DNA from: Flagellimonas aequoris
GTDB taxonomy: Bacteria > Bacteroidota > Bacteroidia > Flavobacteriales > Flavobacteriaceae
DNA length: 64,000 nt
Reading direction: 5' to 3'
NCBI RefSeq assembly: GCF_003584165.1
Contig: NZ_QXFJ01000007.1
Location: 62,001-126,000 of the forward strand
The first letter of the stretch is position 1, and each line of letters opens with the position of its first letter. Below the pieces are notes generated by a model. It had not been told where the DNA came from, searched no databases, and saw nothing but the letters and a program-made list of their open reading frames with translations. Below are positions 26,026-34,967 of this stretch, piece by piece. A program made the position numbers and the translations under genes.

Positions 26026-27292
26026 TTTTGGTCAATTTAAAGGAAAGGGTAAATCTTGTCCCTTTTCCCAATTCGCTTTCCACCGAGATCTTTCCCCGAT
26101 GCATCCTTACAATTTTTTGTACATAGGACAATCCAAGACCATAACCTTTCACCCTGTGCACATCGCCATTCTTAATCCTAAAATATTTTTGGAAAATTCT
26201 TTTTTGGTCTTGCTTGGAGATTCCCTGTCCGTTATCCTCTATGGAAATGAAAAGTTTTCCTTTTTGGGTAAATGCTTTCAGACGAATGACCGGGTCATCG
26301 GAGTATTTTTTGGCATTCTCCAACAGGTTGGCAATAACATTTTCCAAATGGAACTTTTCCGCCTTGATTATATAGTAATCTCCAAAAAGTTCATAGTCGA
26401 AGTCAAGGTTTTCACTGGCTGCCAAAATTTTAAAATCCATACAGATACGTTCCAATTCCGGCTTAAAGTCTATTTCTTTGAACTGCATCAGTTTTTTTCC
26501 CGACTCCAAGCTGGCCAATTCCAAGACTTTATCGATATGACTTCGCAACCTATCCGTTTCACGTCTTATAAGCTCCACAACTGGTCTTTTCTCCTCCGAT
26601 ATCCCCTCCTCCAAAATCTTGCTGGCAAGACCTATGGAGAACACTGGGGTTTTGAGTTCATGGGTCAGATTATTGATGAAATCGTTCGTTGTGGTAATCA
26701 AACTGCTCTGCCAGTAAAAAGACCTCAATACCCATATCACCACCACGATTATAGCCAACAGAAATATAAAACTAGGAATAATAAGCCCTTTTATTTGACC
26801 CATAAAATATTTGTTCAAATCTTCAAAACCCAACTCAAGAATCACTTCTTTGTTCAGCAACTCTGGAAGGTAACCATTGAGTTTAATAGGATAGGTCAAG
26901 GCATCCTCACTTTGTATGTGGGGTCTTACTGAAGTCAAATACTGTATGGAATCCCTCGAATATAGAGCATAGGTAAAAGGGGCATCAATACCGGAAACAC
27001 CCAATTGGTAGGCAATATAATCGTTTAGATAAAACTGGGAAGCCTTCTCCAAACTATCCAAACCTATATTAACTTCCGAAGTATCCTTTTCAATGGCATT
27101 GCCAAGCGTGTATGTCAAAGAGTTGACTTCGGAAAGTTCTTTGCCGATGTTTGTCCTTGCCCTGTCCATCTTTTCTGAAAACTGTACCCTTGCCAGTCCC
27201 AAGCCCACACGCAAGTATTGATATTGCACCACCAAAAGGCCAATAACCGATACCACAAAAACAAGTACGTATACATTTCTTTTGGTCAGCAT
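26018..27292 (-). CDS. Sensor histidine kinase (second two-component system)
   Basis: I start at the ATG at 27292 (M-L-T-K-R-N-V-Y), giving 424 residues with a clean first membrane segment (about 5-22). A periplasmic sensor of about 140 residues is followed by a second segment (about 168-190), no obvious HAMP, the box N-N-L-T-H-E-L-K-T-P-V-F-S (His211), an N box (I-A-N-L-L-E-N-A-K-K-Y-S) and a G box (G-Y-G-L-G-L-S-Y-V). Similar in layout to RprX. The cognate regulator overlaps its 3' end. A pair of 11-bp repeats lies upstream. Confidence 0.92.
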   Translation of the reverse strand: MLTKRNVYVLVFVVSVIGLLVVQYQYLRVGLGLARVQFSEKMDRARTNIGKELSEVNSLTYTLGNAIEKDTSEVNIGLDSLEKASQFYLNDYIAYQLGVSGIDAPFTYALYSRDSIQYLTSVRPHIQSEDALTYPIKLNGYLPELLNKEVILELGFEDLNKYFMGQIKGLIIPSFIFLLAIIVVVIWVLRSFYWQSSLITTTNDFINNLTHELKTPVFSIGLASKILEEGISEEKRPVVELIRRETDRLRSHIDKVLELASLESGKKLMQFKEIDFKPELERICMDFKILAASENLDFDYELFGDYYIIKAEKFHLENVIANLLENAKKYSDDPVIRLKAFTQKGKLFISIEDNGQGISKQDQKRIFQKYFRIKNGDVHRVKGYGLGLSYVQKIVRMHRGKISVESELGKGTRFTLSFKLTKNG

Positions 27293-27342
27293 GGTGCTAA
27301 ATAAACAAAAAAACACCAGCTATTTACCTCTTGGTTAACCCT

Positions 27343-27364
27343 ATTAATCTTTCATTAATCTTTT
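27343..27364 (-). promoter_or_regulatory. Two 11-bp direct repeats upstream of the second histidine kinase gene
   Basis: ATTAATCTTTC and ATTAATCTTTT are adjacent (plus-strand reading), 51-72 bp before the kinase start. Their sequence differs from the repeats of the first two-component system but the 11-bp phasing is the same, as expected for an operator of the adjoining OmpR-type regulator. Confidence 0.45.
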
Positions 27365-27411
27365 TGATCGATTGTTAATCCCTAGGCACACCATTAAGAT
27401 TTATCTTAGCC

Positions 27412-27444
27412 ATGAGTTTAGTTAAGAAATATATTGTAGTGTAA
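27412..27444 (+). CDS. Possible 10-residue micro-ORF ahead of a strong terminator
   Basis: ATG AGT TTA GTT AAG AAA TAT ATT GTA GTG TAA encodes M-S-L-V-K-K-Y-I-V-V. The stop codon directly abuts and slightly overlaps the stem of the 16-bp terminator. TATCTTAG at 27402-27409 resembles a promoter -7 element just upstream. No other plus-strand gene precedes the terminator, so the terminator needs a short transcript to act on. The unit could be a leader peptide with attenuator, a small RNA, or chance. Confidence 0.3.
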   Translation: MSLVKKYIVV

Positions 27445-27483
27445 ACAAAGGGCCGATCCATGTGGATCGGCCCTTTGTTTTGT
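27444..27483 (+). terminator. Very strong intrinsic terminator between the kinase and the capsule locus
   Basis: Perfect 16-bp stem AACAAAGGGCCGATCC / GGATCGGCCCTTTGTT (27444-27459 and 27464-27479) with loop ATGT, followed by TTGT. The minus-strand side has no T-run as good, but the A-rich start of the stem gives some. Confidence 0.85.
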
Positions 27484-27508
27484 AGAACTGGGGTGTAAAA
27501 ACATTTCA

Positions 27509-27540
27509 TTGTCATTTGCCCTAGCATATCATTATCTTTG
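27509..27540 (+). promoter_or_regulatory. Promoter of the CpsB/YwqE-type phosphatase gene
   Basis: TATCTTTG (27533-27540) matches TAnnTTTG exactly, and TTG (27509-27511) lies 21 bp upstream as a -33 element. The start codon at 27558 is 17 bp downstream. Confidence 0.6.
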
Positions 27541-27557
27541 CAGTCCAAATTTTAGAC

Positions 27558-28301
27558 ATGTTCAGTTTTTTTCAAAAGAAGGTTTACTTGGCCGACTATC
27601 TGCATGGACTTGTGGATATCCACAACCACATTCTTCCGGGTATTGATGATGGGGCAAAATCGGTGGAAGATTCCATTGGGCTGATCAATGGCTTTGCCGA
27701 ACTAGGGGTGAAAAGTTTTATATGCACCCCGCACATTATGCACAACCATTACGATAATACGCCCGCAACAATCAAGAAATCCTATCAACATCTTGAGGCA
27801 GAACTTGAAAAAAGGGGGATTACGGATGTCTCTCTGGATATTGCTGCAGAACACATGATCGATGATAATTTTGAGAATATTCTTAAGGACCAACAAGTGA
27901 TGCCTCTCCATAAGGAATATTTATTGGTAGAAATGTCGTTTTTGCAACCTTCCTTCAATTTTGAAATGGCCATAGATGAAGTTGCACGGCAACAGTATTT
28001 CCCTATTTTGGCCCATCCGGAACGCTATATGTATTTTCATCAAAAATATGGCAAATATCCTTCCATGAAATCGAATGGTATCATGTTCCAGCTAAATCTA
28101 TTGTCCCTTGCTTCGGAATCCTATGGAACCAGTATAACAAAAATGGCTGAAAAACTTCTCGGGGATGGTTTGATTGACTTTGTGGGCACTGATATACACA
28201 ATACCAGACAACTGAGCTTGTTGAAAGAAATCAAATTATCGAACAAGGTTCTGAACCAGTTACTGCCTGTGATAGAAAATACCATCCAGACCTTTTATTG
28301 A
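27558..28301 (+). CDS. CpsB/YwqE-type tyrosine-protein phosphatase (PHP fold)
   Basis: A 247-residue PHP-domain protein. Metal ligands are visible in D-I-H-N-H-I-L-P-G-I-D-D-G (His22, His24, Asp30), C-T-P-H (His59), H-P-E-R near 155 and G-T-D-I-H-N near 214. Such manganese-dependent phosphatases remove phosphate from the tyrosine kinase that controls capsule chain length, which is encoded convergently in the next gene with no gap between stops. It is the plus-strand edge of the polysaccharide locus. Confidence 0.93.
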   Translation: MFSFFQKKVYLADYLHGLVDIHNHILPGIDDGAKSVEDSIGLINGFAELGVKSFICTPHIMHNHYDNTPATIKKSYQHLEAELEKRGITDVSLDIAAEHMIDDNFENILKDQQVMPLHKEYLLVEMSFLQPSFNFEMAIDEVARQQYFPILAHPERYMYFHQKYGKYPSMKSNGIMFQLNLLSLASESYGTSITKMAEKLLGDGLIDFVGTDIHNTRQLSLLKEIKLSNKVLNQLLPVIENTIQTFY

Positions 28302-30662
28302 TTAGGAAAAGCTCCACCATTTCTTCACGGTTTTTCCGTAGCCATAACCATATTTTCCCCCATATCCTAGGTTGGTCTGCTTAACATTGTTCACAACAAA
28401 TGACAAGCCTTTCAATTTGCCTTCTTCCTTCAATTTCAATGGGAATTCCAATGCTTTGGTCTCGGTAACCCCGGCCTTTACCACATATAGAATTTGGCTT
28501 GCATATTCGCTTATGAGCAAAGTATCAGTCACAACCATTAATGGGGCGGTATCCACAATTACATAATCATACTTCTTAGATACTTCCTTGAACAACTCTC
28601 CCGCTCTGTCACTCATCAACAGTTCAGTAGGATTAGGTGGTATTTTACCTGAAAAGATTATATCAATTGTACTTTCATTGATTTTAGTAGGCACCACTAT
28701 ATCTTCCACTCCGAGACTTGGGTTTACAAGATACTCTGTTAAACCGTTCTTACTAAGTGTTCTTTGCTTTGAACTACTGGTATTACCCATGATATCCGTA
28801 GAGAAGAAGTCATACAATTTAGGATTTCTGATATCTGCCCCTACCAACAAGACTTTTTTCCCCGTGTTAGCATAAATAGCTGCCAAATTTGATGAGATGA
28901 ATGTTTTTCCTTCTCCCGGAATACTAGAAGTTAGAAATATCAAATTATTGTTTGAAGATGTTTTTTGTGATTTTTGAATATAGTTCAGATTGGTGCGTAA
29001 AATTCTTAGTGATTCAGCCAAAACAGACCTATCATCTTTCTTAACCAACCTTTCTTCTTTTCGACCAAGTTTAGGGATTTCAACAATAACGGGAACATCA
29101 TGTCCTGCAATCTTTTCCAAATCCAATTTGTTATGCACTTTATTATCCAATAACTCTTTAGCATAAATGATTGAAAATGGGACAAACAATCCCAAAAAAA
29201 TAGCAGCTAAAAATATTTTTGTTTTATCTGGGGATATTGGTCTATTAAAAGGCTCATATGCCCTGTCCACCACTTTTGACTTAGGCGATGCCGACGCAAA
29301 AGCAATCTGAGATTCTTCCCTTTTTTGCAAAAGGTACAGATAGAGAGACTCGGTAGTTTGTTGTTTTCTGGTTATGTCCCTCAAAGCTCTTTCATTACTT
29401 GGAGCTGCATATATACGTGAATTGATGCGATTACGTTGCTGGCTTAAACTGTTGACCTGCATCGTTAAATTACTTGTCATGCTAGAAAGACTAGACCTTA
29501 AACTATTTTTTAACCCTTGTAATTCTTGGTCCAAATTTACAATTATTGGATTACTCTCATTGGAACTCTTAAGTAGCCTTTTTCGTTCCAAAACAAGTTC
29601 ATTATACTTGGATGTCGTGTTAGCAATAGTTACATCGGAAAGCCCAATATTTGATGGCAATACCTCGTAATCATCCTCATTATCAACATAATCCATCATA
29701 GATGATGCAATATCAAGCTGCGTCGAGGTATTTTGTAATTCTTGACTTGTTGCTGCACTGATGTTCAAATTGACATTTGATTCAGAAGCAATATCAGTCA
29801 AACCCCTGGAAGACTTGAACTCCTCTGCCGATTGATCAACATTTGAAAGATTCGATGCTATATCAACAATTCTATTATTGATAAACTCCGAGGTTTTATC
29901 CGCAATCATTTTCTTGTCATTAATTGCGTTGCCATTATACACATCAACCAGTGAATTAATGAAGTCTTTGGCTTTTTGCTGAATGTGGTCATTTAAGGAT
30001 AAAATGATAACATTAGACCCTTTTTCTGTAGGATAAATGTTGATGCGTTGAAGATAGCTTTCCGCAACAGAGGATACAGGACTGATCACTATTTTGATAT
30101 CTCTATCCAAATAATGTTCCAACCTTTGATTATCTGGGGTAATTATCAAATCCCCTATTGGAGTTTCAATATTTTGCCCAAATATATATTCACGAGGAAA
30201 TTCTTCCTCATTGAAACCCATTCTAAAGGCTGTTGTACTGATTGGCCGAATGTACAAGGTTAGTCTGGAGTTGTCTATAATCGAGTCGTTCTCAATAAAA
30301 TTAAGCTTTAACGGATAACCTTCATACAGTTCGGAGTCGAGTATGTTTCCAATTAGATAGAATCGAGTATTTAAGTTAAGCTTGTCAACAACCTCTATGA
30401 AATTTGACCTAGATTTGATTACTTCTATCTCATCTTCAACAAGGTTTGTATAAGAACCGCCACCAAAAACTTCTAAATCTTGAAACAGGCTCAATTCCGG
30501 TGAACTTCCCCCTTCATCTTGCAATATAATTTTAGATTCTATTAAATATTCAGGAACTGAATAACGGATATATACATATGCCAAAAAAAGTGAAAATAAA
30601 ACTGCGCCAAAAAACCAAGGCCATCGTTTTGTGTAATTACTTATCAGTTGTTTTAAATCCAA
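28302..30662 (-). CDS. Wzc-type polysaccharide co-polymerase and tyrosine autokinase
   Basis: A 786-residue inner-membrane protein: membrane segment at about 15-35, a Wzz-like periplasmic domain with coiled coils (about 230-480), a second segment near 495-515, and a cytosolic BY-kinase with Walker A P-G-E-G-K-T (about 577-582) and the V-L-L-V-G-A-D-I-R-N-P segment. The C-terminal tyrosine cluster has Tyr767, 771, 773 and 775. Autophosphorylation there controls polymer length and export. The start appears to be TTG at 30662, since a stop lies shortly upstream and no ATG is suitably placed. Last gene of the minus-strand operon from 34590. Confidence 0.94.
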   Translation of the reverse strand: MDLKQLISNYTKRWPWFFGAVLFSLFLAYVYIRYSVPEYLIESKIILQDEGGSSPELSLFQDLEVFGGGSYTNLVEDEIEVIKSRSNFIEVVDKLNLNTRFYLIGNILDSELYEGYPLKLNFIENDSIIDNSRLTLYIRPISTTAFRMGFNEEEFPREYIFGQNIETPIGDLIITPDNQRLEHYLDRDIKIVISPVSSVAESYLQRINIYPTEKGSNVIILSLNDHIQQKAKDFINSLVDVYNGNAINDKKMIADKTSEFINNRIVDIASNLSNVDQSAEEFKSSRGLTDIASESNVNLNISAATSQELQNTSTQLDIASSMMDYVDNEDDYEVLPSNIGLSDVTIANTTSKYNELVLERKRLLKSSNESNPIIVNLDQELQGLKNSLRSSLSSMTSNLTMQVNSLSQQRNRINSRIYAAPSNERALRDITRKQQTTESLYLYLLQKREESQIAFASASPKSKVVDRAYEPFNRPISPDKTKIFLAAIFLGLFVPFSIIYAKELLDNKVHNKLDLEKIAGHDVPVIVEIPKLGRKEERLVKKDDRSVLAESLRILRTNLNYIQKSQKTSSNNNLIFLTSSIPGEGKTFISSNLAAIYANTGKKVLLVGADIRNPKLYDFFSTDIMGNTSSSKQRTLSKNGLTEYLVNPSLGVEDIVVPTKINESTIDIIFSGKIPPNPTELLMSDRAGELFKEVSKKYDYVIVDTAPLMVVTDTLLISEYASQILYVVKAGVTETKALEFPLKLKEEGKLKGLSFVVNNVKQTNLGYGGKYGYGYGKTVKKWWSFS

Positions 30663-30725
30663 TCTATTAAAACTTAATAATTATGTATAAACTTTGTTTT
30701 GTTTGGTAAAAAATCTCCCAAGAAA

Positions 30726-31508
30726 CTAGTTCCTTGTAATCAAAATTACTGTTGTGGTGATGATCAAGGACAAAACTGATATGGCAATTGTAGTTCTACT
30801 GTCAAGAGAGGCCGATGCAACAGCAGAATTATTTGGCTCTACATAAATAACATCATTCTGTGTAAGGTAAAACACGGGGGATTTCACTGCATTCTTGGAC
30901 GTGATATCAATTCTATTATAAACCTTTGTACCCCCAAAATCTCTAATAACCAGTATATTTTTTCTTTCTCCTTTGATCGTCAAATCCCCAGCTAATCCAA
31001 GTGCTTCAAGTATCGTTATTTGTTCTCCATTTACAGGATAAGTTCCAGGACGGCTAACCTCACCTAAGACAGTAACGGTGAAATTCCGTAAACGTATATT
31101 TATGATGGGGTCTTTTAGATAGTCATTGAGTTTTTCTGTCAGCAATAATCTAAGTTCTTCAGGGGAAAGACCGGCAACCCTTATCTTTCCAACAACAGGA
31201 AAATCTATATTCCCCTCTTTATCAACAAGATAATCGACTTGTTGTACCGTAGTTCCACTATCACCAGCTACCCCAACAGTAAGGTTGAAAGGAGAACTGG
31301 CCTCAGGGTTTAAAGTCGAAACATATATACTTATCACATCGTCAACTTTAAATCTGGATGAATATGCATTACCATCATCAACCAAAGTTTCAAAATCAGT
31401 CGCATCTTGAAAATAAATAATCTTTTGGGGAGAGGTACATGAAACCACTAGGCATGCAATCGCTGACACGCTGATCAACCATTTAATTTTTTGGAACATT
31501 GGATACAT
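30726..31508 (-). CDS. Polysaccharide export outer-membrane lipoprotein (Wza/GfcE-like)
   Basis: I use the ATG at 31508, two bases after the upstream stop (ATG at 31499 is an alternative). 260 residues with lipobox V-V-S-C (Cys24), an export domain (Y-S-S-R-F-K-V-D-D-V-I-S-I-Y ... V-D-K-E-G-N-I-D-F-P-V-V-G-K-I) and an SLBB domain (V-T-V-L-G-E-V-S-R-P-G-T-Y-P). A C-terminal hydrophobic helix (about 235-257) may cross the outer membrane as in Wza. It forms the exit channel together with the Wzc-type protein encoded just downstream. Confidence 0.93.
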   Translation of the reverse strand: MYPMFQKIKWLISVSAIACLVVSCTSPQKIIYFQDATDFETLVDDGNAYSSRFKVDDVISIYVSTLNPEASSPFNLTVGVAGDSGTTVQQVDYLVDKEGNIDFPVVGKIRVAGLSPEELRLLLTEKLNDYLKDPIINIRLRNFTVTVLGEVSRPGTYPVNGEQITILEALGLAGDLTIKGERKNILVIRDFGGTKVYNRIDITSKNAVKSPVFYLTQNDVIYVEPNNSAVASASLDSRTTIAISVLSLIITTTVILITRN

Positions 31509-31510
31509 AT

Positions 31511-33460
31511 TTAGTTGTTGAGTTGGGAGAACCGTATTTGGGTTTCTTTTTTCAAATTCTTTTGTTTTTGGTTCTGCTGGTCCAATATACAAAAATCGGA
31601 ATTGTTGGAAATGTATTCTGGCACGATGCTTTTCATCAAATGTACCACATTGTCCTTAAAGAAAAGATTTGATATACAGAGTTCATCGATCATGGTTCGT
31701 GTCTGGGTATAATCGATTTCCCTTACCTTGCTGATCATAATCTTATCATGATATGTCGGCAATGTATTTTCCCCATTGGCCAGTAGTTCCTCATACAACT
31801 TTTCTCCAGGACGTAACCCAGTAATCTTTATATCAATATCATCAGGATAATGCAATCCGGATAACCGAATCATGTTCTTGGCCAAATCCATGATCTTGAC
31901 GGACTCTCCCATATCAAAGATGAAAATCTCACCTCCCTTGCCCATGGCACCTGCTTCCAAAACCAATTGGGATGCTTCGGGAATGGTCATGAAATAACGT
32001 GTGATGTCTTTATGTGTAACTGTAAGTGGCCCTCCTTTTTCAATTTGTTTTTTGAACAATGGAATAACCGATCCATTGGATCCCAAGACATTTCCAAATC
32101 GAGTAGTAATAAACTTGGTCCTATCCTCTTGCTGTCTACAGCTAATGTACATTTCCGCAATGCGCTTGGTGGCTCCCATGATATTTGTTGGGTTAACGGC
32201 CTTGTCCGTTGAAACAAAAACAAATTTTTCCACTTCATATTCCAAAGCAAGGTCAGCAATGGTCTTGGTCCCAGCAACATTGATCTTGACTGCTTCGTAT
32301 GGGTTATGCTCCATTAAAGGAACATGCTTATAGGCCGCCGCATGAAAAATACGATTGGGCCTATATTCCTCAAACAAAGTTCTCATCTTGTTTTTGTCGC
32401 GAATGTCACCAACAATTGGAACAAAGTTGAAAAAACCTGCTTGCTTTAATTCCTGTTGAAGATCATATAGTGCAGACTCAGCTTGATCTATCACTATGAG
32501 AGCCCTATAGTTATACTTGCATATCTGCCTTACCAGTTCACTACCGATAGAACCCGCTCCTCCTGTCACCATGATTACCTTATCCTCGAAATCCATGGAT
32601 ACTTTACTGTTCTTGATTTCGATAGGAGGCCTGTCCAATAGGTCTTCGATTTGAACCCTCTTGATTTGCGATACTTTCAACTCCCCATTTATCCAATCTT
32701 CAACTGGAGGTACAATCTTTACCTTAACTGGCAAATCCACTATCTCATTTACCAGCGTACGCAATTGTTTGGGTCTTATGCTCTGGATGGAGAAAATAAC
32801 CTCTGAAATGTTATTGAACTTTACAAAGTCCTCGGTAAGTATCGATTTGTTGTAAACCTTTACCCCGTTTATCTGTTTTCCAACCTTGTGTTGGCTATTA
32901 TCAACAAACCCAACAACCTTCACCTTCATTTTGGAGTGGTTGGTCAAAGTGTTATAGGTAATGATACCCGATTCCCCTGCACCATAGATCAACAAGTTCT
33001 TAGTTGGGGCATTGTTCGTGTTCATAAAGCTTTCATAAGCAATCTTGAACACAAATCTAGAAGCTGCCAATGACAAAAATGTGAGCAGACTGTTAATGAT
33101 GATTATGGAAAGTGGAATAGTGAACCTATCCACAAAATCAAAATACCTGTTCGCCATTACAACGGCAATTGCCCCTATACTGGCCAAGCAAACCGCATTG
33201 AAAATAGCATATACATCCTTTATCCCTGTATGCCTGACCACACCCTTATAGCTGCCTACAATCAGAAAACCAATTAAGAACAACAGTACCACTATGGGCA
33301 GTTGCGTCCATAACATTTGCACCTCAAAATTGAAGCTAAGGTTGAACCTGATAAAATAAGCCAAGATGAATGAAACCGAAACAATAGAAAGATCTATGAA
33401 CAGTACCGTCCACTTAGAGGCATAGCGCTTACCCGTCCTTAAAAAGTAGTCCTTTATCAT
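31511..33460 (-). CDS. Membrane-bound nucleoside-diphosphate-sugar 4,6-dehydratase (PglF/CapD/WbpM type)
   Basis: A 649-residue protein with four N-terminal membrane segments (about 17-38, 55-72, 88-104, 115-137), a first Rossmann domain (I-Y-G-A-G-E-S-G, 158-165) and a second, catalytic one with T-G-G-A-G-S-I-G-S-E (299-308), S-T-D-K-A-V-N-P-T-N and M-G-A-T-K. Such enzymes make UDP-4-keto-6-deoxy-HexNAc from UDP-GlcNAc. The next gene upstream is a DegT aminotransferase that could aminate that product; they overlap by 4 bases. Together they give UDP-4-amino-sugars such as the bacillosamine precursor. Confidence 0.92.
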   Translation of the reverse strand: MIKDYFLRTGKRYASKWTVLFIDLSIVSVSFILAYFIRFNLSFNFEVQMLWTQLPIVVLLFLIGFLIVGSYKGVVRHTGIKDVYAIFNAVCLASIGAIAVVMANRYFDFVDRFTIPLSIIIINSLLTFLSLAASRFVFKIAYESFMNTNNAPTKNLLIYGAGESGIITYNTLTNHSKMKVKVVGFVDNSQHKVGKQINGVKVYNKSILTEDFVKFNNISEVIFSIQSIRPKQLRTLVNEIVDLPVKVKIVPPVEDWINGELKVSQIKRVQIEDLLDRPPIEIKNSKVSMDFEDKVIMVTGGAGSIGSELVRQICKYNYRALIVIDQAESALYDLQQELKQAGFFNFVPIVGDIRDKNKMRTLFEEYRPNRIFHAAAYKHVPLMEHNPYEAVKINVAGTKTIADLALEYEVEKFVFVSTDKAVNPTNIMGATKRIAEMYISCRQQEDRTKFITTRFGNVLGSNGSVIPLFKKQIEKGGPLTVTHKDITRYFMTIPEASQLVLEAGAMGKGGEIFIFDMGESVKIMDLAKNMIRLSGLHYPDDIDIKITGLRPGEKLYEELLANGENTLPTYHDKIMISKVREIDYTQTRTMIDELCISNLFFKDNVVHLMKSIVPEYISNNSDFCILDQQNQKQKNLKKETQIRFSQLNN

Positions 33461-34590
33461 TTAAGCTCGCTTTTAATGATTTCACAAACTCTTTCAAGAT
33501 CGCTTACCTCCATACTGGAGCCGCTTGGGAGGCAAAGCCCCTTTTCAAAAAGATCTTCACTAACGCCGTTGATGTAAGAAATGGATTTTTCAAAAATTGG
33601 CTGTAAATGCATGGGCTTCCACAAAGGCCTGGATTCGATATTCTCCTTTTCAAGAGCCATTCGTATTTTTTCCCTCACATCGAATGATGGGGTCAATATA
33701 CAGGTAAGCCATCTGTTCGATAAACTTCCTTGGGGTTCTTTAGCAAAAGATATTTCAGAAATGTTGGACAAATTCTTTTCATAATATTCAAAATTAGCCC
33801 TTCTTGCCGCTACCCTTTCTTCCAAGACTTCCATCTGGCCTCTTCCAATTCCTGCAAGCACATTGCTCATCCGGTAATTATAGCCAATATGTGAATGTTG
33901 GTAGTGCGGCGCATTGTCCCTTGCCTGTGTGGCCAGAAAAACTGCTTTTTCTTTTATTAGCTTATCTTTACAAAGAAGAGCCCCTCCTCCCGAAGTAGTG
34001 ATAATCTTGTTTCCATTAAAGGACAGAATAGCAATGTCCCCAAAACTTCCACATTGAAATCCTTTATATACACTGCCCAGCGCTTCTGCACTGTCTTCAA
34101 GAACGGGTATCTCATATTTTCGGGCTACGGCATGTACTTCTTCAATTTTATAGGGCATACCATACAAATGGACAGCCACTATGGCCTTAGGCTTTTTGCC
34201 TGTTGCAATCCTATCCTTTATTGCTTCTTCCAAGAGACTTGGCGAAATGTTCCAAGTATCCCTTTCACTATCGATGAATATTGGAGAAGCACCGAGATAA
34301 GTAATTGGGTTTGCAGAAGCAGCAAAAGTAAAGCTCTGGCAAAGGACCTCATCGCCTACTCCCACACCCAATAGTTGCAACCCAAGATGGATTGCCCCTG
34401 TTCCGGAAGTCAAACAAGCCGCGTGTACACCATTTGCCACATATTCTTCAATGGCATTCTCAAACTCGTGCACATTGGGTCCAAGTGGCGCAATCCAATT
34501 TGTTTCAAAAGCATCATTTACATATGCCCTTTCATTCCCGCCCATGTGCGGTGGCGATAGCCATATTTTTTTCAATACCGTGGTTTCCAT
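33457..34590 (-). CDS. DegT/DnrJ/EryC1/StrS-type sugar aminotransferase (PglE-like)
   Basis: A 377-residue PLP enzyme of usual length. The PLP phosphate loop T-S-G-T-G-A (61-66), the Asp in E-D-S-A-E-A (Asp166) and the Schiff-base Lys195 in F-N-G-N-K-I-I-T-T-S-G-G-G are all present. It should transfer an amino group to a 4-keto sugar nucleotide, most likely the product of the dehydratase encoded right after it. First gene of the minus-strand operon; 377 bp of intergenic DNA separate it from the divergent long operon. Confidence 0.92.
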   Translation of the reverse strand: METTVLKKIWLSPPHMGGNERAYVNDAFETNWIAPLGPNVHEFENAIEEYVANGVHAACLTSGTGAIHLGLQLLGVGVGDEVLCQSFTFAASANPITYLGASPIFIDSERDTWNISPSLLEEAIKDRIATGKKPKAIVAVHLYGMPYKIEEVHAVARKYEIPVLEDSAEALGSVYKGFQCGSFGDIAILSFNGNKIITTSGGGALLCKDKLIKEKAVFLATQARDNAPHYQHSHIGYNYRMSNVLAGIGRGQMEVLEERVAARRANFEYYEKNLSNISEISFAKEPQGSLSNRWLTCILTPSFDVREKIRMALEKENIESRPLWKPMHLQPIFEKSISYINGVSEDLFEKGLCLPSGSSMEVSDLERVCEIIKSELK

Positions 34591-34967
34591 TTCAGTTTTG
34601 GGTTGATATAAGTAGGTGAGCTTTTATTTCTCAACAGTAAAAGTAATGGTAAAAAATTCCCCTATCACCATTTCTACCCAGTATTCGCCCAAGACAAAAA
34701 AAAATCGATTAAGTGTTCAAAACAAAAAATCCTTTCTGAAACCAGTCAATATATCACAATAAGGCACTGGACACAAGGAGATGATTTTCTATGGCTTATC
34801 TATCTCATTTTCTTACATAATCTTAAGATACTTCGCCCGAAACTATCCACTAGAGTTTCACGCGGGCAACAGATACCAAAAATTTGCATTTTACTCTAAC
34901 TTGTGGATTTTGTATCTAACAAATTGGTTGTATTTTTTAATCTTTGCACATAAACAAAATCTAGGAC
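34591..34967. other. Intergenic region with divergent start sites of the two polysaccharide operons
   Basis: 377 bp with no gene I can support. TAATCTTTG at 34938-34946 is a good -7-like element 21 bp before the plus-strand start at 34968; a candidate -33 (TTTTG, 34908-34912) is a little too far upstream. I do not find a matching promoter for the minus-strand operon. No long inverted repeat seen. Confidence 0.5.

Noticed and set aside
25805..26932. Long plus-strand reading frame (375 codons) across the second response regulator and kinase
   Set aside because: It is antisense to two clear genes, has no recognisable domain and its text is typical of the complement of a coding strand.
28907..28935. 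Wzc kinase Walker A' text V-G-A-D-I-R-N-P instead of the classical D-A-D-x-R
   Set aside because: Looks odd compared with E. coli Wzc, but this form is, to my knowledge, common among Bacteroidota homologues, so I do not report it as a defect.
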